Of a stretch of DNA of 64,000 bases, positions 1 through 12,292 are shown piece after piece (the stretch's first letter is position 1; the number at the start of each line of letters is the position of its first letter). The position numbers and the translations under genes are program-made. Below the pieces are notes generated by a model. The model saw nothing but the letters and a program-made list of their open reading frames with translations. It was not told the origin of the DNA and searched no databases. Location of the stretch: positions 7,277,056 to 7,341,055 of the forward strand of contig JADCRB010000043.1 of assembly GCA_021464245.1 (NCBI GenBank), written 5' to 3'. The stretch comes from Carallia brachiata. Taxonomy: Eukaryota; Streptophyta; Magnoliopsida; Malpighiales; Rhizophoraceae.

Positions 1-368
1 TTAAGCGGCCTGTCGTCAAGATTCGCATGGAGGAATAAGAAAACTTGACCTGAAGTAGAGTCTATAGACCTTTTCAACTTCAAAGTTTGATTTTTTTTTT
101 GACGCATCTTTGCATGAACTGTTGGTTTTTGCTGCTTTTGAATCTTGTCTCTTATTTCAATCCATATGACTGCACTAAGTTACACTATCTTATATGACTG
201 CACTAGAGTACATTCCATTACCTCTGTTTGCTGATCTGTAATCATATTGTTTTGCTGTTGATTGGAAAAGTGGACAAAAGCACAAATCAGCCGGCCGGAG
301 GAATCTGAGTGGTTATTACTGGCAAGTGGGTTCATTAAGTCTGATGGAGTCTTGAAACTCGGTTCTCT
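1..368 (+). promoter_or_regulatory. upstream/5' leader region of the D6PK-like kinase
   Basis: This stretch lies directly before the kinase start codon. It is T-rich and contains no open frame of interest. It probably holds the 5' untranslated region, possibly with a leader intron, but no TATA box or transcription start can be fixed from sequence alone, and the true promoter may lie outside the window. Confidence 0.4.
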
Positions 369-3300
369 ATGGCCTCAAAAACTGGTTCCAAACCTTCCCC
401 GAAACAGCAACAGAAAACAACTGGTGTTCAAAATGTAGAGATTGACAATCCTGGGCATTTACCTCTGCAGGCTTCGAAGACAAGCAAGGCTGAGATTGCT
501 AAACATGAGCAAACGCCAAGATCAGTGGAAAATACAGCAAAACAGGTGTCGTTGGAATGCTCTGAAACTAAAAACTCACCCAATTCTAATAAAAAAGGGG
601 ATGCAGATTCTTTGAGTTGCAATTTCGAACCAAATTCCTCCTTACCTAGTCCCAAGCAAGCATCAGCTGAGGCAGATTCTACTGCTGATGAAACTGCAGG
701 GCCACAGGATGTCTCTGTCGAACAAGAGAAGAAAGTTTCAGGCCATGGAAGTGTTAAAAATAGTTCAGTTTCTGCCAAAGTTAGCGATGGAACCAGCAGC
801 CTTGCCAAGACTAGTGGAAGTGCCAAGATTAGCGATCGAGCTGATTGTGTTGAGAGTGGCAAGAGCAGCATATGTAGGGGGAGCACAAGCAGTGATGTGA
901 GTGATGAGAGCACGTGTAGCAGCTTTAGTAGTAGTATAAGCAAACCTCACAAAGCAAATGACTTAAGATGGGAGGCTATCCAAGCTGTTAGAGCAAGGGA
1001 TGGGGTTTTAGGTTTGAGTCATTTTAGACTGCTGAAGAGGTTGGGCTGCGGAGATATTGGGAGTGTTTACCTTTCAGAGTTGAGTGGAACTAAGTGTTAC
1101 TTTGCGATGAAGGTTATGGACAAAGGATCCCTTGCTAGTCGTAAAAAACTGCTTCGTGCGCAAACAGAAAGAGAAATACTGCAATCTCTGGACCATCCAT
1201 TCCTTCCGTCGCTGTATACCCACTTTGAAACAGACAAGTTCTCCTGTTTGGTGATGGAGTTTTGCCCTGGGGGAGATTTGCACACTCTTAGGCAGCGACA
1301 ACCAGGAAAATATTTTCCCGAGCAGGCAGTAAAGTATGATAAGTAAACTTTGGCACTTTATGGTTTGTTGCATTTGATGGTAATGCATGTTTCGTGAGAT
1401 TTTTAGCTGAGTAGTCTCTTGTAATGGTAACATGTTTGCTTAATCTGCAGTTGATGTTGATGCACCCCCCTCATGAAACCTGAGAGTATTGCCTTTATAG
1501 GACATCATTGTATCTCGTGCAATCTCTGCTCATCTGGGTCTCTCTATTTCATTTCAGCAATCTCTCAATATATAAGCCCAAGTATGGTAGACATGATTGC
1601 ACATTGATCTGCCCTAATAAGTGCAAAATAGAACACTCTTCACACAATTATTTCTGTGTGAAGAGCAGCTTTATATGAATGGCCTTTTCTGCTTATCTGG
1701 AATCTTAAGCCTTTCTTAGCAGGAGTGTCTGGCATTCCTTTTCTTTTACAGTTATTTTCATAAAGGTGCTGCATCTATTTTTCTTTTCCTGTTCTATATA
1801 CCAAGATGCTGTCAAGGTTGTCCGTCACTTAATGGATCTCTACATTATATTCCAATTGGTATTGATCGTGCAACTGCTCGACTGTTCCACTGTCCAAAAT
1901 ATACCCATAAAACATAAATTAATGCCCATAGCTCAAAAATGAGCAGATGATCAGCTGCTTTTCTTTAGAGCACATCATGCAGTTCTCAGCTGAGGAACAG
2001 CCATGTCTTCGTACTCTCTAATGTTAAAGTTGATATATGTGGACAAAGGAAAAGTGGTACCTTGACTGGTGCCTCTTTCCTCCCTGTGTTCGCATGAACA
2101 GGTTTCCCTTCCCCATCCGCATCATCCATTGCAAGCCCGTTTAGAAGCTTTTTTCTGAAACACTCATTATTAGTAGCTTTCAATACCTTGAACTCGAGTA
2201 TGGAAAATGGATTTCACAGAGTTTGCTCATTCTCTTGAGAATTTTTTATCAATCAATTCCCCAGCGTTGCGTACGAAATAGTCAGTTCGAAGTCTAGTAG
2301 TAAAAGACGGACCCTGAGATATGGTCCTGAACCAATGGTGATTGAAAATGTTGGGAACTTTTGACTTTACTGTTTTGTGCCCGTGTTTGTGAGCTGTTAA
2401 CTGAGCTGTATTGATTGCAGCTAAAGCTCATATTTGTAGGCTAAAAGCATTGACTGTTCTATACTATTGCAGCATCTGTTAGGACAAGTTTAATTATTTT
2501 TATTCTAGTATTGTCAGGTTTGTTTGTTTGCTCAGATGGAGATGACAGCTCTGCCTATGAAATATTATCAATTCCCTCAACTTTTCAGCTCTCTAAGTGT
2601 TCTGGTGTTCGCAGAAACAAATTTGATAATAGCAAACTTTATGAATTAGAACAGGTTGAAGCCACCATACTGAATTACCAATTAAATTTAGTTGTTGAAT
2701 TTTAATGAAAATGTGCATTTCAGGCTAATTGTTAGTGTTCATCTAGGATTATGTTTTAGATATGATTTTGAATCATCAATAACCAGATGCCACAGTAAAT
2801 TATCTGACCTTGTGTGTCTGGTCATTTGTATGAACCATAAATCACAAGCAGTCATCTTTTGATGTGAAAACATTTGACTGGTTACGAGTGACTATTGTTG
2901 GTTTTTTCTCCTGACTTGCAGGTTTTATGTAGCTGAGGTCTTGCTAGCTTTAGAATATCTGCACATGCTTGGGATTATCTACCGTGATCTCAAGCCAGAA
3001 AATGTTCTCGTTAGGGATGATGGACACATAATGCTCTCTGACTTTGATCTTTCCCTCCGTTGTGCTGTTAGTCCAACTCTTGTCAAAACCGCGTCCCTTG
3101 AGTCAGAACCGTTAAGAAAGAACCCTGTTTACTGTGTTCAGCCTGCTTGTATTGAGCCTTCATGCATCCAGCCATCCTGTGTCGTTCCTACTACGTGTTT
3201 CTCACCCCGCCTCTTTTCTAGCAAGTCGAAGAAAGATCGAAAACCCAAAAATGAAATTGGAAATCAAGTGAGTCCGTTACCCGAACTTATAGCAGAGCCA

Positions 3301-3798
3301 ACTGATGCCAGGTCCATGTCATTTGTTGGGACCCACGAGTACTTGGCACCCGAAATTATCAAAGGTGAAGGTCATGGTTCTGCTGTCGATTGGTGGACTT
3401 TTGGGATCTTTCTGTATGAACTGTTGTTTGGTAAGACACCCTTCAAGGGATCCGGCAACCGTGCCACACTGTTCAATGTTGTTGGCCAGCCTCTTCGATT
3501 TCCAGAGTCACCAGTAGTCAGCTTTGCTGCAAGGGATCTCATAAGGGGTTTGCTGGTAAAAGAACCACAGCATAGATTGGCATACAAGCGAGGTGCAACT
3601 GAAATAAAGCAGCACCCTTTCTTCGAAGGTGTGAATTGGGCATTGATACGGTGTGCTACTCCACCTGAGATACCAAAACCAGTTGAGATTGAGAGGATAC
3701 CTTCCCCAGCATCAACCAGCGAAAAGGCTGCTGCCGCGGCAGGCACAACTTCCGATCAAAAAGGTTCAAATAATTATCTGGAGTTTGATTTCTTTTAG
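369..3798 (+). CDS. D6PKL: AGCVIII serine/threonine protein kinase, D6PK-like (2 exons)
   Basis: Exons 369-1333 and 2922-3798 join in frame across a GT-AG intron (codon 322 is split) to give about 613 aa. Residues 1-215 are a Ser/Lys-rich, low-complexity N-terminus. The kinase domain starts near 217 with glycine loop GCGDIGSVY and catalytic Lys247 (AMK). It has YRDLKPEN with Asp344, and DFD (362-364) replacing DFG, the hallmark of plant AGCVIII kinases. An insertion of roughly 70 residues follows before the activation segment [11 protein letters not shown], as is usual in this family. The C-terminus ends in LEFDFF, resembling the hydrophobic PIF-type motif. Known family members act at the plasma membrane and phosphorylate PIN auxin efflux carriers; that role here is by homology. 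The long N-terminus fits the larger D6PKL/PVPK-1-like members. Start chosen as the first in-frame ATG of the open frame. Confidence 0.93.
1334..2921 (+). other. intron 1 of the D6PK-like kinase
   Basis: This 1588-bp intron has donor GTATGA and acceptor TTGCAG. It falls inside the kinase domain, between the segment ending PEQAVK and the one beginning FYVAEV. I see no nested gene or mobile element; short open frames here have no coding character. Confidence 0.85.
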
Positions 3799-4469
3799 GC
3801 GGTAGTAAATTGCAATTTGCAATTGTTTCTAATTTAAGGGGGCCGAATTGTTCCGAGCATCTCAAGGTTATGGGGTTGTTTTGGTGACGAGGATAATATC
3901 CTTGCTGTTTTTTTCTTTGGTCTCTTTCTTGACAGACAGATGATAAGGAAATGTATGTTGTTGTTGCCTGTTGAAAAGTTTCAAATCTGTAACATGCATA
4001 ATTATTTCTTGGAGCATGTCATCCAAATGGATTCCCAATTTCCATCCATTCACCGTCACTCTAGTGGTATGCATTAGCTCTTTCAGTCCTGAAGAGGACT
4101 GGGGGGAGTCAAACTGGCTGGTTACACAATGCGATCACCTGACCAATTAAGCTACTGATAGACAAGCGCTGAGAATATTATCATTTGTCTTGAGCTGAGC
4201 GTCTAAAATGTTGGTTGATATGGTCTTTTTGTTTAATAATTAATTAGTTCGACTGAGGCTGGAACTCAAAATTTTCTACGTTGAAATTGAGTTCAATTAC
4301 AGACAAGTACATAAAGTATAGATGTTAAACCGGGGACCAATGAAGTAATGCAAACGTGCAACGAGGTTAATGGTCTTTGTCGTCCGTTATGCAGATGGGG
4401 TCTCCTAGACCCCGAGAGTGATGGTGGTTGTACGGGGGTGGAGGTGTTCTTAAAAAATAAATAGTAGCA

Positions 4470-4502
<33 letters not shown>

Positions 4503-4749
4503 CAATTATGTGAACAAACCTACAATCGGATTTGATGGCTGTATCATTCATGTATGATGGGGTTGAAATATCTTTAGTTTATAAGCTCTGTCAGGGAAAC
4601 CTGCAGGGTAAGTGCCCTAAGAAACATTATTATTATTTTTTTAAAAAATAAAATAATAAAAGTGATATTCATAGACCATTAAAAGAGATAGTGTCTCGAA
4701 AAGCATTTCTTTAATAGCAATTTTCGGAGCATTCAAATTTTGGAGCTGT

Positions 4750-4877
4750 GAATGTCTGGTCGAATGTGCCCTTTGTTGCCACGGTTCCTTGAAGGGTACT
4801 TAGGACATTTTGCGAATGTCTGGTCAAATATGCCCTTGGCTACAACGGTTACTTGAAGGGTAGTTAAGACATTTTGC
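4750..4877. repeat. two-copy 64-bp tandem repeat
   Basis: Units 4750-4813 and 4814-4877 are head to tail and nearly identical. Both begin GAATGTCTGGTC and end ACATTTTGC, with about ten substitutions between them. The repeat lies about 70 bp from the 3' end of the tRNA gene. Function unknown. Confidence 0.85.
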
Positions 4878-4923
4878 TTTCCTTGCTTCCAATATTATAA
4901 TTAATTATTCAGGGAAAAAAAAC

Positions 4924-4929
4924 AAAAAA
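4924..4929 (-). terminator. Pol III oligo-T terminator of tRNA-Phe
   Basis: A run of six T in the sense of the tRNA, 13 nt past its 3' end, followed by a longer T-rich run. This matches the usual RNA polymerase III stop signal. Confidence 0.75.
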
Positions 4930-4942
4930 TGCAATTTAATAT

Positions 4943-4967
4943 TGCGGTGAGCGTGGATCGAACACGC

Positions 4968-5010
<43 letters not shown>

Positions 5011-5015
5011 CCCGC
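4943..5015 (-). tRNA. tRNA-Phe(GAA): tRNA-Phe (anticodon GAA)
   Basis: The reverse complement is a complete 73-nt tRNA without intron. The acceptor stem GCGGGGA pairs with CTCACCGC-type 3' sequence, with A as discriminator base. The D-arm is TAGCTCAGTTGGGAGAGC, the anticodon loop ACTGAAGATCT carries GAA, and the T-arm B-box is GTTCGATCC. CCA is not encoded, as expected for a nuclear gene. The internal A and B boxes serve as the Pol III promoter, and a run of six T on the transcribed strand (plus-strand A at 4924-4929) just downstream is a fitting terminator. It supplies the phenylalanine acceptor for cytosolic translation. Confidence 0.97.
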
Positions 5016-6405
5016 AATTAGCGAATTTCTATAATAAAAAAATTACATAAATAATGATTATAATTTTGGTGCGAACAATCCACGATGAACGTCATTGTGA
5101 ACACAATACATTTGACGTTGCAATCACTAAACAACAAAAATAAGAGATTTAGATAGCCATTGTGTATTTATAGAAACTACTTGTCTAATTTGCTATTTTC
5201 TAAGAAAAAGAACAAGGGTTTGTTATTATAAGGTACACATGGCATATCGCTGCCAATAATTCCAAGATTTTGCTGGTGGCAGATGCAAAAATAATTACTA
5301 ACTCAACTGACAAAAATATGAAGGTAAAACAAATTAAAAAAAATGATTTTCCCACCACTGTAGTTTATGGGGGTCCAATAAAAAAAAGCGAATGTGTTGC
5401 ACTAGAAGTAAATAGATGTGGTACAGACATGTATCGCAAATCATATTATTATGCCGCTGTTACATATATTTAATTAAGTCTAACCCAAAAAAAAAAGAAA
5501 ATGGTGATTAATTCCCAAGAAATGCTGAAGAGGAAAGGAAATACATTGGATCTTTGAAAGATTTTATTTTTTCGAAAAAAAGATAAGCGAATCTCCATAA
5601 TAAATTTCAGATTAAAGAATGTGGATTCCCAAGGTGCTGCTGTCTGCTGACCTCATCGCACAACCAACGTCACACAAAAGAATAAAAGATTTACAGAGGG
5701 ATTAGCCTCAATTTAACGTAATTTTTAAATATTAAAATAAAAAAAAGATAAATATTAATGTTATGAATAATTTTAATTTGGTTATTGTCTGTAATATAAT
5801 AATAAAATATATAATAAAAAAATGATAATTTTTTTATTTTTATTACATATTTTGTAATTATAATTATAAAAAATTTCTTTTTTTTAGATAATTTTGCTGG
5901 GCATGGAATTAAAAAAAAAAAAAAAAGAAAGGACCAAACAGAATGCTTGTGCCATCTGCCATGGTGTGCGTGTGGTGATCTCATTTTGAAAAACCAGGTA
6001 CATGGACATTAACGCACACTCACGCTCTCACATACACAGAGGGCGACAGGGGCTTCTTGTGAGGAAGCCTTTCATCTTTCCCAAGGTAGGAAGCCTTCAT
6101 CTTTCCCAAGGTGGGGTGTGGGCTATTGTACCCAACACATGGAAACAAAGAAATAGAAACTCCCACCTTTCTTGGCTCCCTACCTATCCTTTTTGGTGTT
6201 TTTCTTTCTTCTAAAGTGCATTATTGTAAAGTAGTTCTCCTAGTTAAAAAGCAGTCAACAAAGATAATAAAGCCAAAAAGTCCTGAACTTTGTTGGTTCT
6301 TGCAATTCCCTTTTCTTTTTTTGTTTTCTTGGGGTTCCTGAACTTGCTTCTTACAATTTTCTTTCTTGACTTTCTTGGTGGAGGGAAAAGCAAAAGAAAA
6401 GAGAA
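5016..6405. other. intergenic and upstream/leader region of the SEC14-like gene
   Basis: The stretch is AT-rich, with no coding region. A tandem pair of about 25 bp (GGAAGCCTT(T)CATCTTTCCCAAGGT) lies at about 6062-6112, within 350 bp of the SEC14 start, possibly in its promoter or leader. The block at 5695-5890 is over 85% A+T by eye and shows no clear inverted arms. Confidence 0.5.
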
Positions 6406-9400
6406 ATGGGGATTGTTTCACAGGCAGCAATCAATCAGTTCAAAGCATTGATGGATCAAGGTTCGCTTCAGCTCTTGATCTCCATTTATTGTTTTTCAGT
6501 TATATATATGTTTTTTTTCTTTCCAGTTACTTGTGTACTATGTCTATTATCAAGTAAATTTATTGCTTCCCATTTCTTTATGGAAATGTGACGACAGTTG
6601 AGGAGCCCTTGAAGAAAACATATCAGGTTCACATGTTACTCTCTGTGTTTGCGTCTACTTTATCTGATCTATTTTGTTTTTCTTCCTAATTTAAAGTAAA
6701 GTAGGTAACTTGCTATTGTTGGTGGTAGTTCATCATACTGATCCACTCGTTTGGCTTCTGGCCTTAATTATTTTTTGTCCTTCCTTGTATATGTTCATGT
6801 TCATTCATTTTTCTGTGGTTAGATTTTTCTGGGATAAGTTATTGAAATGCAAGATTTGAACTTGGTAAGAGGGTTGGCTTTTTGGTTGCTAATTATGTTA
6901 GAATTTGGAAACAGGAATAATACTTCAAATTTCTCTATTTTTTATATCATTTTCAATTGACGGGAATGTCTGATCTATGTAATAATTTCAAGTTCAACCT
7001 GAGACCTGGGTTTGTTAAAAGGAGACAATGGATTATGTTCAGTTTGTTGTAAATAATAACCCATGATGTTCCCTAATTTTTTCGCTGGTTCACATAACAG
7101 AATTGACGAAACAACACAGAAGTAATGAACTTTTCTTTTGCTTTTGAATTTACAGCACAAAACAAACTCTTCATAGTTGCCTAGATTTGTGATAAGATTG
7201 TGTTGTCAATGTTGGTCCTTCAATGGGTCATATAAGTGACCAACATTGGAGTAATTTGGGTAGTGAGCTTTAGTGGAGTCTATTATCTAGTAAATGGATG
7301 CATTTCCGGTGGAATAGGTCTCATTGCTGCAACTTTTGTAGCAATAAAGACCCTGGTTTTGCGGGTGTGTGCTTATGCGTGAGAGTGTAGGTGCATTTGT
7401 GTGTATTGTTCTCTTTCAAGCAACTATGGAAGTGCTTTGAATAATTTTCAGTAATATTTGGGTTATGTGTTGACTTAATTTCGCCTGTTTACTTGCAGAA
7501 TATACATCAAGGATATCAAACTGAAACTCTGGTGCGTTTCCTAAAGGCTAGAGAGTGGAATGTTGCCAAAGCCCATAAAATGGTTAGTGGCTGCCCTTTC
7601 TGTTTGAATGCATTGTGATCCCATCAATTTTTAATTCTATGGATCTAATGCTTAGCAACAATCTCCTGGGATGCTTGTATGGTGCTTCAGTTAGTTGATT
7701 GTTTGCACTGGAGGGTACAAAATGAAATCGACAATATATTGACGGTAAGTTTTGGCCGTGGTAGGGTGCTGCATTTTTCGCAGTTTTATGCTCACAAGGA
7801 ATGTTTAATTCTGTTTAAGCGAAATGATTTACTCTTCTGTTTGCCTTCCAGAATGACTAATGCTTGAATTGCAATTTTAAATATAGCCTTCTCTCTCTGT
7901 CTCTCTTTCTATCTCCTTCCCCATTATACCCAACACCTGCAAAGAAAGAGAACCACTTTATCTCTGTTTTTCCTGCAAGCTAACAACCTTTGGCCTAGTT
8001 TTCTGTATCCTGTTCATCTGGGGTAACAAAAGTTTGTTACTTCAGTGAATAAATTCTTGAATATCTGATTAAGATGCCATTTCTTTATACAGAAACCAAT
8101 AGTTCCAACCGAGCTTTATAGTGCAGTGCGTGACTCACAACTTGTGGGAATGTCTGGTTACTCAAGAGAGGTGCTCATGCTACGTTTAAATTTGTCTTGT
8201 TTATGGTCTAATTTCCCAGTATATATCCATTTGTCTAAAATAGTCTTATAACTTAGCTATTTTCTTCAGGGGCTTCCAGTATTTGCTCTAGGTGTTGGGC
8301 TCAGCACCTTTGACAGAGCATCTGTAAGTATGCGACAATTGCCTTGGTGATTCTAAAACTTTTGTTTCGGATGTGCTGTTCATATTCATTCAGTGTACTG
8401 CTATTAATTTGCTGAATACAGTAGTTGTAAAAACTGTCGTGTTTTGATTGCAGGTACATTGCTATGTACAGTCGCATATTCAAATTAATGAATATGGAGA
8501 CCGTGTAATATTGGTAAGTGTTAATGTTTGCATTATTCTGATTTATTTTATCTGGCTGTATTGACATGTATACTGTTTTTCCAGCCTTCTGCATCAAAAA
8601 AGTTTGGGCGACCAATAACCATGTGTGTGAAGGTTTTGGATATGTCCGGCTTAAAGCTTTCAGCACTGAGCCAACTAAAGGTGCAACTTCCATACTAGAT
8701 GTCTTGCCTTATTCATAGGTTGAAATCCATGGACATTTTGGCCATCTGTATTTCAATTTTTCCTCCTTGTTAATTTTGTTGACATCAGCTGTCACAGATT
8801 ATTTTACTGCACCAACAGGGGTTTTAATGAAGTCATGCACGTTTCATTAAACCTTGTAGTTGTAGAGACTATGACTGCTATTTACATCTGAAGGTTACCT
8901 GAATAAAATCATGCACCGTAGCTCATTGGCTCTATGCGTGCTTTAATTTACTGCAGTTGTTGACAATCATATCAACTGTGGATGATTTAAACTATCCAGA
9001 AAAGACCAACACATACTACATTGTAAATGCGCCGTACATATTTTCAGCATGTTGGAAGGTATGCATCCCCCTCTTTGTTTATTGTAATCGAGTCTCCACT
9101 TTCGTTATTTTATTATTCTGTGTCATCAGTTTTGCAAACCGTGAACGTCTTTATCATTTTAATGAAAATTCCTTTTCAAATACAGATATTTATAATGACC
9201 TTTTGCTGTGGTTTATCACCTTTCGAATTCTTGGCAGGTTGTCAAGCCTCTACTTCAAGAAAGGACAAGAAAAAAGGTTCAGGTGCTGTCGGGTAATGGG
9301 CGAGAAGAGCTGTTGAAGGTAAGCCGGTTTCCTGTTATCTCCTGAAGTATTGGGAACTTGGCCAATGTGCTTTGTATCTGAAGGAAATTTTCTTGGTTTG

Positions 9401-9813
9401 ATGTTGGTTCAGACTGGAGGAACATCTCCATTTTGGCGTAATTGTTGTTTATTTGCGGATCATATTGGTCATCTGTCGTGCAGATAATGGACTTCGCGTC
9501 GCTTCCACACTTCTGTAAAAGAGAAGGATCCGGGTCATCCAGGCATTCGGGAGCCGGCACAGACAATTGTTTTTCGTTGGACCATCCATTTCACCAACAG
9601 CTTTACAGCTACATCAAGCAGCAAGCGATGAGCAATGAATCTGCTGTGCCATTCAAACAGGGTTCTTTCCATGTGGATCTTCCTGAGCCAGCAGCAGAAG
9701 GGATGGAGATTGCCAAAAGTATAGAATCTGAGTTCCATAAGTTTGGGAATGCCAACAGAAATGGGCTTTCCGGGTCCCTAAATGACCTCAAAATCAACAA
9801 TGACCGATGGTGA
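6406..9813 (+). CDS. SEC14-like phosphatidylinositol/lipid transfer protein, CRAL-TRIO domain (11 exons)
   Basis: Eleven exons join in frame to 340 aa: 6406-6460, 6598-6626, 7499-7582, 7691-7744, 8093-8170, 8270-8323, 8454-8513, 8585-8680, 8957-9058, 9238-9318, 9484-9813. Every junction is GT-AG. The N-terminus (MGIVSQAAINQFKALMDQ) leads into a CRAL-TRIO-N helical region (about 8-70, including LVRFLKAREWNVAKAHKM). The lipid-binding CRAL-TRIO domain follows (about 95-250) with GLPVFALGVG, KVLDMSGLKLSAL, the typical YPEKTNTYYIVNAPYIFSACW and PLLQERTRKKVQVL. The tail is polar and lacks the GOLD or nodulin domain of larger plant SEC14 proteins. Family members exchange phosphatidylinositol and another lipid between membranes and support phosphoinositide synthesis; the exact ligand is not readable here. 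Confidence 0.94.
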
Positions 9814-9857
9814 TTTGTATCGGAAAGAGAGCCCAGTTTGATCTATTTTAATTAGAA

Positions 9858-9978
9858 TAGCTGAAGGTGTGTATTTTCAACTAGGGGTCGGGGGTTCGAA
9901 TTTCAATTATCAATTATTTCCTTCACTTGCCCCCCTCTCTCTAATGATTAGCAACCATCTCTTCTACAAAAAAAAAAT
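9858..9978 (+). mobile_element. probable tRNA-derived SINE fragment
   Basis: An A-box-like TAGCTGAAGGT and a B-box-like GGGTTCGAATTTC are followed by about 75 bp of unique body and an A10 tail that runs into a (TA)n tract. It lies just after the SEC14-like stop codon and may be part of that gene's 3' untranslated region. I could not fix a target-site duplication. Confidence 0.5.
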
Positions 9979-10446
9979 ATATATATATATATATTTTTAT
10001 ATTAATAATAAAAATAAAGGAAAGAACCAATCATGCAGATAATCAAATAATTAACTGGCTTTTCCAGCCCGAGCTAGTGTAGGAATGCGGTATTAAGTCA
10101 AAAATATTGTAAATCTTTAGTTCCTTTAGTGGAAAGGTAATTTAAGTGTTACACTGATAAATCTTTATTAGCCGTGCCGTCTTTTTGCTTGCTTAACAAC
10201 TCATTTGTTTGATACGTTTCTGTCAAATAAATATCAGTTTTTTGAGACACTGTCAATAACATTTGGGTAAGAAAGGCCAATAAATAAGTAGGTTGCTCTT
10301 TCCTCTTAACTTTTTCATCTGTTTCAATTTAACATGGAAAATTTTCGGTTTTAACAATCTTATTATTATTATTATTATTTTCCATTAGAAAGGAGGCCGA
10401 AAGGCTAATAAAAAATAATAAAGAATATTTAACGTTTCTCTTCTTT

Positions 10447-10570
10447 TGTTTTTTTTTTTTTTTTTTAAAGAATTTTATTGAGTATTTGGGAGGGGCAAAA
10501 TGAGGTTAGGTGGAGTTTGAACTCTCGCCTATTGGTGAAGAGGTATTTTTTTCAACCGATTGAACAAATG
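10447..10570 (-). mobile_element. probable SINE, minus orientation
   Basis: Read on the minus strand it begins near TTCAATCGGTTGA (A-box-like), has the B-box-like GAGAGTTCAAACTCC, and ends in a long poly-A (plus-strand T run at about 10448-10466). The order of boxes, length and tail fit a tRNA-derived SINE. The target duplication is not clear. Confidence 0.55.
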
Positions 10571-12225
10571 CTTAACTTCTGTTCCTCTTCCTTCGTCTCT
10601 CTCTATCTTTTCTGATCTTTAAGTGGGCTAATGGGCGGCCCACCTGCATCAAGGGCCGGCGGCTTGGATGTTGCAGGCCCGAACCTTTCACAATCTGGGC
10701 CAAATCGTGACTTTCTCTGCTTGAATTAGTTTTACTAGGTCCACGAACATGTTCCACCTGTGTTTTTTTCTTTGAAAAAAAAATTGTAGCCATTTTATCC
10801 TGCCTCTTCCTCGTTGCAAACTTCCAATCTAAATCATTAAATTTTACTTTTACCACGATATTGCAATCTTAGGCTCCATTGAATCTTCGAATTTCGGTAC
10901 AAATCCTATATTTCCCTGTTTCCTTTTTCCTTTTCTTTTGTCCACCTGTTATCTGTAAATGGGAGTTGAAAGCTAAGAGTATCATCTCTCGATGTCGGTA
11001 GTAGAATGCAAATCAGAGTTCAATTTCTCCTTGGTCGTGCTTGCCTGCGCAAAAGCAAACGATAATTGCATTATTAGGTAGTGCAAAGGCAAAACAGCTT
11101 TTTTCGTTTAAGATCGTTGAGGTGATTGAAATCCTGAGACCACCCAACTCACCCAACGTGACCAAAAAAGGCTGACACTTGACAAGACATGGCACGCTAG
11201 GCAATGATTTTTTGGGGTTTATGGAGGCTTAAAAGTTTTCCACACGATTGTTATAGGTTTATAAATACATTTAGTATAATATATGTGAGAAAAATACGCT
11301 GAATTAGTGTTTAATAATTTTTTAAAAAAATTTAATATATTTTTTATAATTTAATTATTTAAATTATTGTGTGTCCACCGCGTTCATACTTATAAGTGAC
11401 CATAAAATATTTTCGTAGATTTATAGTGCTTTGCTTGGTTCCATCATCCACCATTAACTGAAACTGTTCACATGGGTTGCGCGTGACGAATTGATTGCCG
11501 CATGCATTGGGCCACATGCATTTCCGCTTCATTTGTTGCGCTTTGGTAAGTGGGTTCGACTTCCTGAACTTTGGTCCATTAGTTCCCATACCAAGTTGCT
11601 CACGCATGTTCCTAGTCTCTGTTTCTGAAACAGACTACCCATATCTACCTTCATATATTAATTACATATTGATCCTGGTCTCTACCTGGGATGGGGTTAA
11701 GGATGGCCCCGATCGGACGGGTTACGTTTTTCGGTTCAAATCCCTGGTTACGTTTAGGAGGAAGGAAGGAACATATCTATTTTGTCAAATAAATTGCCAA
11801 TCAAAAGCAAACTAATTCAATGTGGAGACTATCAGTAAGGAATTACCTTGCTAGAGAATGACATCATGTATCACACCTTAATCGATGAAAATGAGAAACA
11901 TGCCCTTTTTTTAGTCAAATGAGTGGAATTATTGATCCAGTTTAAATTTCTAACACTTGGTGTTTCTTGGCTTAATTAGTTCAAAAAAATGAATCTATAT
12001 AGCTAGATAGGTATAAACCCTTTTTTTTTTTTGGTATATAAAAGTTTAGGAGTAGGAATAAATATCTTCATCCCAGAGTTAGGACATTCTCACTGACCTC
12101 CAAATTTCAGTAGATTTTACAGATCATTCATCTACAAGAGATTTCAATAACAATCAGTTAGATTCAAACTCGAGATGTGACACATCAAGAGCTGAAACAT
12201 TAATTACTGTGCTCACAAGTGTAAT

Positions 12226-12292
12226 TTTTTTTGAACAAGAAGCAAACTGGATCATTTTCTTAAAAGAGCAGTACATAAAATACAGCTAGGCC
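12226..12292 (-). mobile_element. extremely truncated LINE/SINE insertion (67 bp)
   Basis: A 67-bp segment starts with eight T (poly-A on the minus strand). It is flanked by direct repeats CACAAGTGTAAT (12214-12225) and CACAAGTATAAT (12293-12304), 11 of 12 identical. Poly-A plus target duplication marks target-primed reverse transcription of a severely 5'-truncated retroposon. Confidence 0.7.

Larger units (their letters stand above)
3799..4942. other. intergenic: kinase 3' region, SINE-like fragment, simple repeat
   Basis: After the kinase stop the sequence is non-coding. On the minus strand 4085-4150 resembles a tRNA-derived SINE head: an A-box-like TAGCTTAATTGGTC and a B-box-like AGTTTGACTCC. 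No poly-A tail or target duplication is visible, so this stays tentative. An (AAT)n microsatellite lies at about 4474-4501. The tandem repeat at 4750-4877 is listed separately. Confidence 0.5.

Noticed and set aside
428..943. 171-codon minus-strand frame opposite the kinase N-terminus
   Set aside because: Leu/Ser-rich complement of a Ser/Lys-rich coding exon; a shadow frame.
4293..4505. Frame beginning with poly-Tyr
   Set aside because: It is translated from an (AAT)n microsatellite.
8301..8693. 130-codon minus-strand frame across SEC14 exons 6-8
   Set aside because: It is antisense to well-supported exons and has no domain.
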